Translations under genes and position numbers: made by a program
NCBI GenBank assembly: GCA_947579665.1
Contig: CANPUZ010000053.1
Location: 124,001-188,000, forward strand
Length of the DNA: 64,000 bases
Reading direction: 5' to 3'
Source of the DNA: Sympetrum striolatum
Lineage: Eukaryota; Arthropoda; Insecta; Odonata; Libellulidae
Shown: piece after piece, positions 1 to 10,455 of the stretch
Numbering within the stretch: position 1 is the stretch's first letter
Layout of the letters: each line of letters opens with the position of its first letter
Notes under the pieces: model-generated
The model's input: the letters and a program-made list of their open reading frames with translations, nothing else
Told to the model about the DNA's origin: nothing
Database searches by the model: none

Positions 1-1371
1 ATGTAGCTTACATACTGCAAGCAGATCGACAACCTTACTTGCATATCGGCATTATATGGGGACGGTCCGCAAAAAAATAAAAGGATTGAAATTATTCTTA
101 AAAATTAACTACAATTTAATCGTCCGGCATCGAACCCAGGTCTTTCTGGTGATACTTCCTATGCAGCACAACAGAAGATCACCATCTCCAACTATGTGTG
201 AAAATTCGAGCAGAAATATTGGCTGCAACTGCCTCAAACGACGTCCTACTTTTCCACATATATTCCTTATGTGAGAAATTTTAATGTGCTCTGGCATCGA
301 ACCCAGGAACAGTACAGTCTTATCTAATTTATTTTCTTAAACCTATTCTTAATATATATCTTCTATCTAAGAGTGAATATAATTGCGATTTATCGGGAAT
401 CTAAGTACGTTTTATCCGGAATTTAAGTTCGATTCATCCGGAATATAAAACTAAAACGAACAACGTCCTACTCTTCACATATATGTTAATGTGCATCGAA
501 CCCAGGAACAGCATTTCGTATCTAAATGTTTTTCTTAAGCTGAGTCTTAATATACATCTTCTAGCAAAGCAAGAACTTCCTATCATTTCGATGAGTGCAT
601 AAGAGAAATAATGAAGACTACCTTAATGTGTTTTAAATGGGAGATATATTTACTGCCTGGCTTCGAACCTGGATCTTTGTGGCGATTTACAGAATCACAA
701 CTTATGAAGCCCCAAAGTCACGATTTTCTCCATAAAGATACATTGCTGGGTTTTCAAAAAATTTTTGAGGCACTTCCTGGAAAAGTAGAGAGTTGAAATT
801 CTAGGGAATGCTGGAAGCTGTTCGTATATGCGACAAAAACTATTAAGACATCATCAAAGATTATCCTTGGTTCGACGCTCGGTCAGCGCAAATATTCTTC
901 CGTTTAATTTACACTGCGATTTTTAAGATTAAAAAAAAAATCACTTCCAAATAAGATGGAAACTTGAAACTTGGCATGTAGATAGAGGTCATAATTATCT
1001 TTTATGTACGTTGTTGATCATTCCGCTGATGGTCCTTGGTTCGATCCCAGAGAGCAATTCTCATTTCAGTATGCATTTCAGATGGGGATAATAGAGTCTC
1101 ATTTAATGACCTTCCTGGTATGATATGGACTTCAAATTATTCAAATGGACTTTGCATTAATTAAGATCAGATTCTAAAAAATTATTTTGTCTATTCACAT
1201 CATCCAATAGTTCTTTGGTTTGACACCAGGCATTCCAAAAAAAGAAAATGCTACGATTTTTAATATAATATTAAACTCTTACCGATGACATTGAAACTCA
1301 AAACTAGGCAAGTGAATAAAGATTATAAATAATATTTATATGCTTGCAGCAAGCAAGCAACTCTTACTCGT
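1..1371. mobile_element. TTCGA-module repeat element, palindromic copy, left end cut by window
   Basis: This is a non-coding repeat made of diverged modules, each centred on a tRNA T-loop-like core. The core reads TCGAACC on the plus strand near 130, 297, 496 and 663, then switches to TTCGA orientation near 871, 1040 and 1219, so the two arms point away from each other. Spacing is about 167-199 bases. The window starts inside the left-hand palindrome (a TGCAAGC half-site followed by AGATCGAC), and a variant of the same palindrome, followed by ACTCGT, closes the right end at 1340-1371. It carries no plausible protein. The family is not one I recognise. Related copies are at 6972, 10020, 24490, 36948, 42109, 55395 and 57517. 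Confidence 0.7.
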
Positions 1372-1397
1372 CTATTATATATAGATGTTTCCCCGGA
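1372..1397. repeat. tip sequence of the TTCGA-module family next to an RTE 3' end
   Basis: A TA-rich stretch ending TTTCCCCGGA is a variant of the GCTTCTCCGGAT tip seen on other module elements. The RTE 3' end in minus orientation starts on the next base. The same join recurs at 37393/37394, 59491/59492 and 62344/62345. Confidence 0.6.
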
Positions 1398-2685
1398 TGT
1401 CATCATCATCAGTCCATCATCACTTTCCAATTTTATTCCTGAGCTTCTCGTTGCCACGTTACTCCTAAGTACTTGATGATGTCTCTATTCTACCTGTCCA
1501 CAGGTCTTCTTCTTGGTCTCTTCACATCTCTTGGTATCCAGTTGAGAACTGCAGATGTCCAATGGTTGTCGTTTCTTCTCGCTACATGGCCGGCCCACCT
1601 CCATTTAAGTGATCTTACTTTATCTATGATGTCTGTAACTCCAGTCATCAGTCTCACCCAAGTGTTGCGTTTCCTGTCTCTTCTTGTGATTCCCAGCATA
1701 CAGAACTCCATGCTCCTTTGCGTTATCTGAAGTCTCTGGGTTATTGCAGCATTTAACACCCAAGTTTCACTTCCATAGGCCAAGACAGGTAAAATGCATT
1801 GGTTGTAGACCTTCCTCTTCAAAACCATTGGCATTTTAGACTTCAGAATGTGTGAGTTCCTTCCAAATGCGCTCCAGCCAAGTTTCATTCTTCTGTTTAC
1901 TTCATTAATCCTGTTTTTCTCTCCTGTTGTTACAAGTTGTCCAAGGTATGTGTATTCTAAGCCAACATCCAGAGGTTTTTCTTAAAGTTTGACTGGTTCT
2001 TGCACTGCAAAAGAATTATACATTACCTTTGTTTTTGTTAGGCTTATCCTGAGTCCTATCTTCTGTCCTGCTGTGTTTAGCTCTTCAAGTCTTGAAGTTA
2101 GATCTTCTGCGTTAGCTGCAAAGAGAACTATATCATCTGCAAAACCGAAATGACTGATGTACTCCCCATTTACTCTTAAGCCCTTCTCTTCCCAATCAAA
2201 GGTTTTAAAAACTTCTTCTAAAATGGCTGTGAACAAGATGGGAGATAAACCGTCACCTTGTGGAACTCCCTTCTCAATCTTGAATTCATTGGTCTCTTCG
2301 TGCAGCATTTCTGAAGCTGTGGCATTCTCATTGACACTGCGCAAGAGACGGATGTAATCAGAATCTATTCCTTGATTCTTCAGAGCTTTCAGAGTGGAGG
2401 AGGTACTTACCGAGTCGAAGGCCTGTTCGTAATCCACAAAGCAAAAGACGAGTGACATCTCGTACTCATTCGTTCTGTTAATAATTTCCTGTAGTGTGTG
2501 GATGTGGTCCATAGTGCTGAAGCCTTTCCGGATTCCTGCATGTTCTCTAGGCTGTGCTGAAGACAGGGTCATCTTAAGACGTTCAACTATTATCCTCATG
2601 AATGTTTCATAGACATCTAGAAGGAGGCTAATGGGGCGATAGTTCTTCGAATATTCTTTGCTTCCTTTCTTGTGAAGAAGGGCAC
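1398..2685 (-). pseudogene. RTE-clade LINE remnant, 5'-truncated (copy 1)
   Basis: The minus strand encodes pieces of the same polyprotein as the intact RTE at 10622-13585. An RT block lies at 2599-1982, with the motif A region FVDYEQAFDSV, the motif B region VPQGDGLSPILF and the motif C region FGFADD. A C-terminal block follows at 1888-1490 (GSETWVLNAA and RDRKRNTWVR segments). A frame break near 1980 separates them. The 5' side stops within the RT fingers at about 2685, so the endonuclease is missing. The 3' end carries a short CATCATCATC run, the complement of the element's ATG-type tail. It is a dead copy, of the subfamily with a shortened 3' end also seen at 37394 and 59492. Confidence 0.85.
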
Positions 2686-2732
2686 TCGAATATCTGAGAG
2701 TACATTATTACAATTATATCAAACCAATAAAG

Positions 2733-3715
2733 AAAATGTAGAGCTATCTTGAATACGCAGCACAATCAAATATAGAATCGAAAAAACCTGGCAAAAAAAT
2801 CCTTTTCTCGAGTGTGGACTGTATTACTGGCAATTCTCGAATAAATCCTGCCTATTGCTACTAAATTATTTACGCTGATCTCTACCTATTAAAATTCTAC
2901 AGGTGGTCAAAATTGACCAAAATTCACGAATTATTCCAGGTTTAGATTTTTTGCAAAATTCTTCAGCCTCAAACCAAACTCAAATGAGCAGAATCATCGA
3001 TAAAAAATCAATGCAGCGTTAAATAATCAACCCTTAAGCTTAATTATGCTTTCTTAAGTGATCACAGTTGAATATTTGAATTATTGCATCAATACCATCA
3101 GATCTCTGAATTAGCTTCTGTTGGTGAAATACTCACTTCATGCAACATTTCTTTTAAGTTATATTCCTTTCTCTTATCCTCTCTCGGACCCTCCGATTTA
3201 ACGAAAACGAGCTCACATAAGACGCTGTCTGGGAATATTATATGCAGAACTTATTGAGGTATTGCAATGCGAAGTTTCAAAGTTCACATTCAAAAAATAT
3301 TTTCTTATTCTTGGTCAGCATTTTTCGATTCTAGCTCGCTCTGCGCCGTAAAGGGGTTAATTTGGAAAATCGTTGTTTTCCTTATTTTCACAAAAGTATG
3401 CTTCTTATAATTACACTACATTACTTTAAGAACGTTTGAAGAGTGGTATCACAAATTGGACACAAACAGCAAGTAGAATGTCGATCAATGGATGTACTAT
3501 TGTTGTGAATTAGTTTAACATCACATTTGCGCCACATTTTTCAAGTATGGAATCCAGGAATAGACGTTCAATTCAAATTTCTAGGAAATAAAAAATTTAT
3601 AAATGATGATCGCAAATCAAAACATTTAATTTTAAACAAACTAAAAGAATAATAAGCAAATGAATTAATGAGAGGAGTTTAAAATAAATATATATTTATA
3701 ACATTCATCAGCAGG
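2733..3715. other. non-coding duplicated stretch, nothing recognised
   Basis: AT-rich sequence shared with 40131-41094. I see no sustained coding frame on either strand. A TAAAGGGGTTAA-like string near 3350 resembles a piggyBac end, but I found no partner end. Confidence 0.4.
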
Positions 3716-3856
3716 TTACACTCTGTCAACAAAATCTTTGCACAACGCATAGTTGTCATGGATGAATGCCATTTTATTCAATCTCTGTGGCTCTAGTCTG
3801 CTTTTCTTATCGTTGAGAGTGTCCGCATTTACTAAAACTCCTCTCAATGGGAGTGC
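3716..3856 (-). pseudogene. hAT transposase C-terminal (dimerisation) relic, copy A
   Basis: Read on the minus strand, one frame gives PIERSFSKCG and, after a frameshift, another gives LNDKKSRLEPQRLNKMAFIH followed by DNYALCKDFVDRV and a stop. The ERSFS block followed by a basic LxPxxLNKMxFIHxNY block is characteristic of the C-terminal dimerisation region of hAT-family transposases. Nothing convincing extends upstream, so only the last part is left. The same relic lies at 41095-41238 in copy B, where the local stop codon is absent but other damage is present. It predates the duplication and is unrelated to the younger hAT insertion at 4711. Confidence 0.55.
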
Positions 3857-4702
3857 TGCTTGCGGGAATACACTATGTTCTAATGAAGATATTCAAATCG
3901 GTTATAATGTTTTAGAACTCTGGATTAGACGTTCTTTTATAAATCAAGAGATGCTTCACTTATTAGGAATTGAAGGTAATCCAGGAAAATACTGTTGTAC
4001 CCTATGAAGAAATTTCTCTTATTGGAATTAACATTTTGGGTTAAATGTAAGTTCAAGATGGTTTTTATCAAAGTATTCACGTAAATTATGATACATAATG
4101 TATACACTTTACTTGCCATTACTAAAGCCCTACATATCTCAAACGGCCCCATGTTCATAAGAGAGATTGATGCACGTAGTAGAAATATACGCGTTGAAAG
4201 AGAAAGTTAGCCTAAATTAATTTTAATATTATACCACATGGAGATACAGTTATTGAAAACTGTTCGGTGAAATTTAATTAATGTTAATTATCCTCATATT
4301 TACAAGTAAAATAAGAAAAGTATTTAAAATTAAAAATTTGGAAATTCGTATTGAATTTGTTTGTTCTTTAAATACTCACTCTCATTTCAGAAACGAAGAA
4401 GTTCTTATTCTTGATAATTTGCTTCCTTTTATGATTTTTTCGATACTTTTAAATTTCCTGGTAAATATTCTGGGAAAATACATCCTGAAAACTTTGAAGG
4501 GAATGTCGAGAAGTTTGAGAAAAATGCGTTCAAAAAAGTAGTTGCCTACTACTTTTCGCTATATTTCATTCATTAAAAACATCCAGCGAGATAGTATTCT
4601 GAGAGAAGACTGAATTTTATTGGTGTTATTTTAAACCCCTATATTCTATTATAAACATTCGAAAGCGAACATTTATTGCTGAAGTTACACCTTCTGCAAT
4701 GT
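3857..4702. other. duplicated stretch without recognised gene
   Basis: Shared with about 41239-42078. Open frames such as 4281-4541 plus are not preserved in copy B and look like chance frames in AT-rich DNA. Confidence 0.35.
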
Positions 4703-4710
4703 ATTGTATG

Positions 4711-6933
4711 CAGTGGCGCAGCGAGGGGGGGGTTTTAGGAGTTCAAACCCCCCCCAAGAGTCGAGTCCTATGACTAGCTCTTAGCTTTTTTTCTGCTGAA
4801 GAGTACAAAACCCCAATTATCATGAAAGTCTTACATTAGAGATACACTGCTTGATAAATTCAACGAAAGCTCTGCATACCCGTAAATATAGCTCCTGATT
4901 TCAGCTAAGGTTATGTTTTCGGTAGCAGAGCAGTCCTAGATCCGACATCGATATCAATGGGACACGAGTGTTTTGCACTCACAATCAATGTTCAACGTGT
5001 GCACTTCTTAAGCCCTTTAGTTACATGACTCACACCATAAGATAAGATTCCCATGAGAAAAATTCGAATGTACTGATTTGTTTACTCCTCGAAAAATTAA
5101 AAGGGAACATTCGAGAAGTAATTCGAAACTTACACCCTGAAAACAGAGATTCAGATAACGTTTGAGAGACAAACAGCTTGATAAAACTCTCAGTTAGATC
5201 TTCTGCATGTGACTGTTTTTAGGGTGTGAATCTGTGAATGCAAGGTTAGGCTCATCAGTAGTGCTTCTGAGAAATTCACAGTGAACAGTTAGAAGGATAG
5301 TTTAGTTTGGATTTCATAAGGTGCAGATGGACATCTGAAAATTTATTTTTCACAATCCGCGAATAGCTCAAGTCCTCTATCGTTAAAAACGTAAGTTAAT
5401 GGCTATGTGTTTTTTCTGAAATGACCATTATTAGATGCATAAATTAGAATTCCCTTTTTTAGGGCTGCTATCGGAGGGCACACCAGAAGATGAGTTTAGC
5501 GACAATTCCAAAGGCACTGGTTCCTTTATTAAGCATTCTGGACGATTAAAAGTCTGTACAGTAGACTCTTCATTACTCGGGCTGATTGAAAATGTACTGA
5601 TCCTTATTTTATGATTACCTGTTATTTTTTTAAATAAACCTCAGACTTTGTATTTTCCACAAAAATTTATTAATACACGACCGATTTCGGCCCTATCTAT
5701 TTTACCTGTTATTTTGCTGTATATTTACGAAAATAATTCCATAACCAAATTTCCGTAGAAATTTGAAGAAGTTTTGGATCAATACAAGATGTCGCTAAAA
5801 ATAATTTTTGATGATTTTATTAATAATATACCATTTTGGAAGCGAATCCGTCAGCTGAAAGGTATTGTGCGCGTAAGGTACGCAAAGATTTATTGGAACA
5901 GTGACTTGATGGCTTGAAATGAATTTGATGAACTGTTAAAATAAGCTTAAATTCTCCAGATTCCTTTTTCTCCTTCCCCCAATTTTTTCTCTGGTAATAG
6001 AATCCAACGAACCTCATGACTTATCCTGTCAACCACGTGGTCATGCAATGCCCCTTCAAAATTTCAATTCATGGAAAAATTTTGTTTTCTTCGAACACAA
6101 TGCGTAAGACTGGGTTTACGTCAGCTCTCAGCTGGTTAAACAACCTAACTACTACACGTATTTGGTCTAAATAATTGTAAGTTGACGTCTTCATTTTTTC
6201 ACCTTGGTGTGTAACTTTAATTCTGCAAATTCAATTATAATATCAATTATAATCAAGAGTATACTGTATATTTTAATGCAGCCGAATTTTTAATGTTCGG
6301 TTTGTGACGCATTCAACTGAATACTTAGCTAATACATAAAACGAAATCTGGCTTAATTGTAAGCCTACCAGAAAATTTCATCTGATATAAATGATTTTTT
6401 GTTTCTTAAAAGAGGAGTTGATTTTAAAAACAAGGGATGAAGTCACTCCTAAGAAACCTGCTGATGATATAGTCTAATAAAGAAAGATATTCAAGTAAGC
6501 ATGGGCGCGCCAATTTGGGGATGTAACGAGTGGATATTACGTTTTATGTCGCTTGCCAAATAATCGTAACTAATTTTTTTCCTTCTCACGCTTCGCAACC
6601 TCTTGGAAGAAAGAACTCTCAAAGGCTCGGGAAGTTTATATCTACAACACTAAAAAACTTCAGCATAGAAAAAAATGACATTTAATAGATATTGGACGTA
6701 TCCAAACAACACTGATGAGTTTCCAATAGTTCGCTTATGTAAACTACTATCTCGGAAAGGATAATCTGTTGGCTACCTAAGCGTTAAACTCCTCTATTCT
6801 CCAATGTGTTTATTTTTTGAAATAACTGACATATTTGTAGTAAGTAATGGACATGAATATACTAGCCCCTGCAAGTTAGGCATTTTTCGTTTCCTATGAC
6901 CCCTACCATTGGCAAATCCTGGCTGCGCCACTA
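4711..6933. mobile_element. non-autonomous hAT-type DNA transposon with 8-bp target duplication
   Basis: The left end reads CAGTGGCGCAGCGAGGGG and the right end reads GGCTGCGCCACTA, giving terminal inverted repeats (CAGTGGCGCAGC, with one mismatch at the very last base). The flanks are an exact 8-bp duplication ATTGTATG at 4703-4710 and 6934-6941. Copy B has the unoccupied site with a single ATTGTATG at 42079-42086, which confirms the boundaries. The 2223-bp body has a G-run/C-run hairpin just inside the left end and no transposase frame. The 8-bp duplication and CAGTG-type end point to hAT. It inserted after the duplication, or at least in copy A only. Confidence 0.93.
5632..5700 (-). repeat. 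Penelope-like element 3' tail fragment inside the hAT element
   Basis: On the minus strand the segment reads GCCGAAATCGGTCGTGTATT followed by an A/T-rich stretch. It closely resembles the 3' region of the Penelope-like element at 34480-34556, which has GAAACCGATCGTGTATTAAA. It is too short to carry coding sequence and is probably a solo 3' end. Confidence 0.45.
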
Positions 6934-6971
6934 ATTGTATGAATTATATAACGTATGAAATATATTATTAT

Positions 6972-8987
6972 ACGAGTAAAATGTTGCTTGCATACTGCAA
7001 GCTCATCGATAACAAAAGTTTTTTGTCGGCATCACATAGAATGAGTCCTCAAAAGAAAAAAAAAATGGTTGGAAAATGCAATTTTAATTAATTAATTAAT
7101 AACTTAATTTCCGCTGCAATTTATTCGTCTGGCATCGAACCCAGGTCTTCCCGGTCATACTTACTATGCAGAACCATAGAAGATTATCCATCACCATCTG
7201 TAACTATGTGTGAAAATTCAAGCAAAAATATTGGCTGCAACTGCCTCAAACGACGTCTTAATTTTCCCTTATATTCCTTATGAGAGAAAAGTTAATGTGC
7301 TCTGGCATCGAACTCAGGAATAGTACGGGCTTATGAAATTTTTTTTCTGAAACAAATTCTTAATATATATCTTCTAGCTGAGCGAAAAGTTCCTTACATT
7401 CCGATAAGTGCATCAAAAAAATTAATGAAAAACTATCCCCATGCATTTTAAATGCGGGATTTTTGCACCGTCCTAGCATCGAACCCAGGACGTTCTTATT
7501 AGTAGTCATTAATGTTTTTAATAGTTCTTGACTATATATGTAAGCTCCTTGAATTTCGATTCTCTACCTGTCCGGGAAGTATTATTTAAAAAATTTTGAA
7601 AATCGCCACCATGTATCCTTATGGAGAAAATCGGTACTTTGGGGCCTTCTGGAATCGAACCCATGACACCGAGGTTCAATGTCGGCTTTTTCCTGGAGGT
7701 TACACGTCATGGCCATAACGTTGTAAAAATTTCAAGTCGGTGGCACTTGTGGAACATCCTTAGACTTTTGATCCCCAGTGTATATATATCTATTATATAT
7801 AGATGCTTCTCCGGATTCATTCATATATATAGATAGGTATATAGATAGGTATATAGATAGGTATATAGATAGGTATATAGATAGGTATATAGATAGGTAT
7901 ATAGATAGATAGGATACAAATTCACAGCCTAAACTACAAGCGTGATTGAGTTCAAATTTTTACTGCGTATTGGCCATAACAATTAACCGCCAGAAAAATT
8001 GTGATTTTCATCCTCAGTGTCATGGGTTCGATTCCAGAGGGCCCCAAAGTCCTGATTTTTCCCGTTTAAATGCATTGCTTAGATTTTCGGGAATTTTTAA
8101 AAAATACTTCCCGGATAGGTAGAGAATCGAAACTCTAGGAGCCTTTATATATGGTCATGATCTATCGAAAACATAAATGTGTTTTACGGAAAATAACCTG
8201 GGTTCGATGCTAAGTCGAGGCAAAAATCGGCCGTTTAAAATGCATTGTGGCGATTTTTAAGATTTTTTTTCGACCCTTTCCCGATGGCATGGAAACTTGA
8301 AATTCGGCATGGAGTTGGAGATCATAAATATATTTCGTAATCAAATTTTACATATTCGCTGATGGTCCTTGGTTTGATCCAAGAGGGCCGTTTAAATTCT
8401 TCTATGCATTTCTTACGGAGATAACGGAAACAAATTTTAGGTATTTCCCGAGATGATAATGACTTCAAACTTAGCACGTAAAAAGATCAAGTCCTTATAA
8501 ATCAAACTGTGCATTCACAGCTGTCAATGTGTCCTGGGTTCGACACCAGGCGTCTCTACAATCAGTAACTGATCCGATTTTCAATAATTATTTTGAACCC
8601 TTTCCCAACAATATAGAAACTTGAAATTCGGCATGTAGGTAGAAATCATTGATTCATTTCAAAATCATGTTTTAGATTTCCAAGACCGTCCTTGGTTCGA
8701 ATCCAGAGAGCCATTTACATTCGTGAAATTTAGAACGTCTTTTGAGGCAGTTGTAGCCCATATTTCTGCTTGAATTTTCACACATAGTTAGAGATGGTGA
8801 TCTTCTATTGTGCTGCTTAGTGAGTATCACCAGAAAGACCCGGGTACGATGCCAGATGATGGAATTTCAGGGAATTTTAAGAATATTTTCAATCCTTTTT
8901 TTCCTTTCCGGGACCGTCCCGATATAATGCCGTTATGAAATTAGTGTTGTCGATCTGCTTGCAGTATGCAAGCAACATTTTACTCGT
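6972..8987. mobile_element. TTCGA-module repeat, two-armed palindromic element (copy A)
   Basis: The outer ends are inverted: ACGAGTAAAATGTTGCTTGC at the left and its complement at the right, each including the TTGCATACTGCAA palindrome. The left arm has cores in minus orientation near 7135, 7308, 7479 and 7655. The right arm has cores in plus orientation near 8027, 8203, 8373, 8539, 8696 and 8845. The arms are long, imperfect inverted copies of each other (for example the TTTGAGGCAGTTG block at 8733 against CAACTGCCTCAAA at 7239). The centre holds the GCTTCTCCGGAT tip at 7805 and a 12-bp tandem repeat. Copy B has only the right arm (42109-43240). Confidence 0.75.
7825..7912. repeat. 12-bp tandem repeat (AGATAGGTATAT)n
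   Basis: About seven perfect or near-perfect copies of AGATAGGTATAT lie at the centre of the palindromic module element, between its two arms. Copy B lacks the array. Confidence 0.9.
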
Positions 8988-9034
8988 ATATATATAAGTA
9001 TATCCGGAGAAGCGTCTATATATAATAGATATAC
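8988..9034. repeat. extra tip of a module element (TATCCGGAGAAGC)
   Basis: A TA-rich string with ATCCGGAGAAGC follows the palindromic end. Copy B has only a short TA-rich string here (43240-43262), so this tip is specific to A. It is the inverse of the tip at 7805. Confidence 0.55.
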
Positions 9035-10019
9035 TTATTATGAAATATTCTACCAAAGCTTGGTATCGGAACCAAGTTTGCTATCGTACCTACTTTCATT
9101 ACTGAGAAAAGTTATTTAACATAATCGGTAACAATTTTTTCAGGTGGCAAGGAAATATAATTTTAATTTTAATTTTGATTTAAAATATATACCGCAATAT
9201 TGTGTTAATTTAATTAATATATAATGAGATATCAATTTAAATTGGGCGCTCTGTTTGAGAGCGCGAAATAACGGGAACTTATTTATTTCTGACTGTGATA
9301 AAGTACCAAAAAGATTTTAAAAAAATATCTATTACGTAGTTACACATGAAATACATCAAGCTAAAATTTGACGGGACTTGTTTTTCTGTGGACATTCTTG
9401 TTTAAGTTTTATTCAACTCAAAACTCAAGTAACTATAAAGGGAAGACCAACAATATATAGCTTTTTCATTTTTTTTTAATTAATAAATTTTTTACATATA
9501 AGATATGGTATTATAATTTATAATTCCTTTAAAACTTATGTCTGATAATTAGAAACAAGTTTCCGCAAATTCTAGACAAAAAACTGCTAATATGTGAAGA
9601 AAACTATGCGTTAAGTGATAGCCGCCTGAGTGAAGTGTACAGCGCCCAGGCAAGGCACACTTGTCAAGTGAACGCCACCTTCTGGTGGGACTCAATGTAC
9701 AGTGACTCCTGCCCGTTAAGTGCTCCACCACCCCTACACCGGCACCGATTTTGCCAGCACGTGTGCAAACGGCCTAATCGTAACACGTATCGATATCACG
9801 TATAACTCAGCGCCCTCGTGGAAAGCCCGAGATGTGTACTATCAGTTCAAAGCGTATCTCTTCGAACTACTTGTCAGAACATTTTTGACTGTGGGACTTT
9901 GTTTTTAAATCAAACCACGAAAATTTTATTGGCGGCAGTGCACCGTAGTTATTTCTTAGGCAGCGGCAGCGTGCCCGATATTGTCGGTGGCTGGCGTAAT
10001 TGGCTCGGTGCCCATCTCT
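9035..10019. other. duplicated non-coding stretch with hairpin at 9246-9264
   Basis: Shared with 43262-44100. No gene is seen. It contains a perfect 7-bp stem (GCGCTCT, loop GTTTG, AGAGCGC) at 9246-9264 and a small CCACC/GGTGG hairpin near 9680. The last 100 bases differ from copy B. They end with TGCCCATCTCTA, which resembles a hAT-type MITE end whose partner I could not find. Confidence 0.4.
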
Positions 10020-10455
10020 AGTCTGGATTCCCTCCTCTCCTATGTAATTTTGGAAATGAAATATAGCTTGCAAATGCTAATTAAAATCATTATGTTCGTT
10101 TCTTATGTAGAATATTTGCTGTGACCTAGCGTCGAACCAAGGATAATCTTTGGAGATGCCTTTGACGTTTTCATTGGATATGCACGGCCTTCTGCTATTC
10201 CTTGAGTTTTAAATCTCTAATTTGCTGGGAAGTGCTTCAAAAATGTTTCCAAAAATCCCTGCAATGCATTTTTGTGGCTTAGATTGGGATTTGGGGGTCT
10301 TCTGGCATCGAACCCACGGTATAGAGGGTAAAAATCTGAAATTTTGTGGCAGTTAATCGCTATGGCCAGTGCGACGTAAAAATTAGAGGTGATGACACTT
10401 GTGGAACATGGTAAGGATTTTGATCCCGTATATATATATAGGTATATCCAGAGAT
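10020..10455. repeat. TTCGA-module repeat fragment, interrupted by the RTE insertion
   Basis: Two modules in minus orientation have cores near 10132 (GTCGAACCAAGG) and 10308 (CATCGAACCCACGG), 176 bases apart. The tip TATCCAGAGA at 10445 is split by the RTE, and the rest of the tip (GCCTCTATACATATATAG) resumes at 13618. The uninterrupted version is in copy B at about 44270-44650. Confidence 0.65.

Noticed and set aside
1391..1410. RTE copies 1, 3, 4 and 5 as four independent insertions at one site
   Set aside because: They share frame breaks, the shortened 3' end and, where visible, the 5' truncation point, so they descend from one insertion by duplication. Only the 10456 copy is a second independent event.
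3340..3360. TAAAGGGGTTAA as a possible piggyBac end
   Set aside because: No partner end with TTAA at a sensible distance and no transposase linked to it.
7825..7912. 12-bp tandem repeat as a CRISPR array or regulatory array
   Set aside because: A uniform repeat with no spacers in a eukaryotic genome; an ordinary minisatellite.
6972..8987. TTCGA cores as true tRNA genes
   Set aside because: Only the T-arm-like part is present. There is no acceptor stem, anticodon arm or clear A box at the right distance.
9990..10020. TGCCCATCTCTA as the right end of a hAT MITE, and TAGACATGGGCA at 39985 as a left end
   Set aside because: Neither has a partner end or an 8-bp duplication in its locus.
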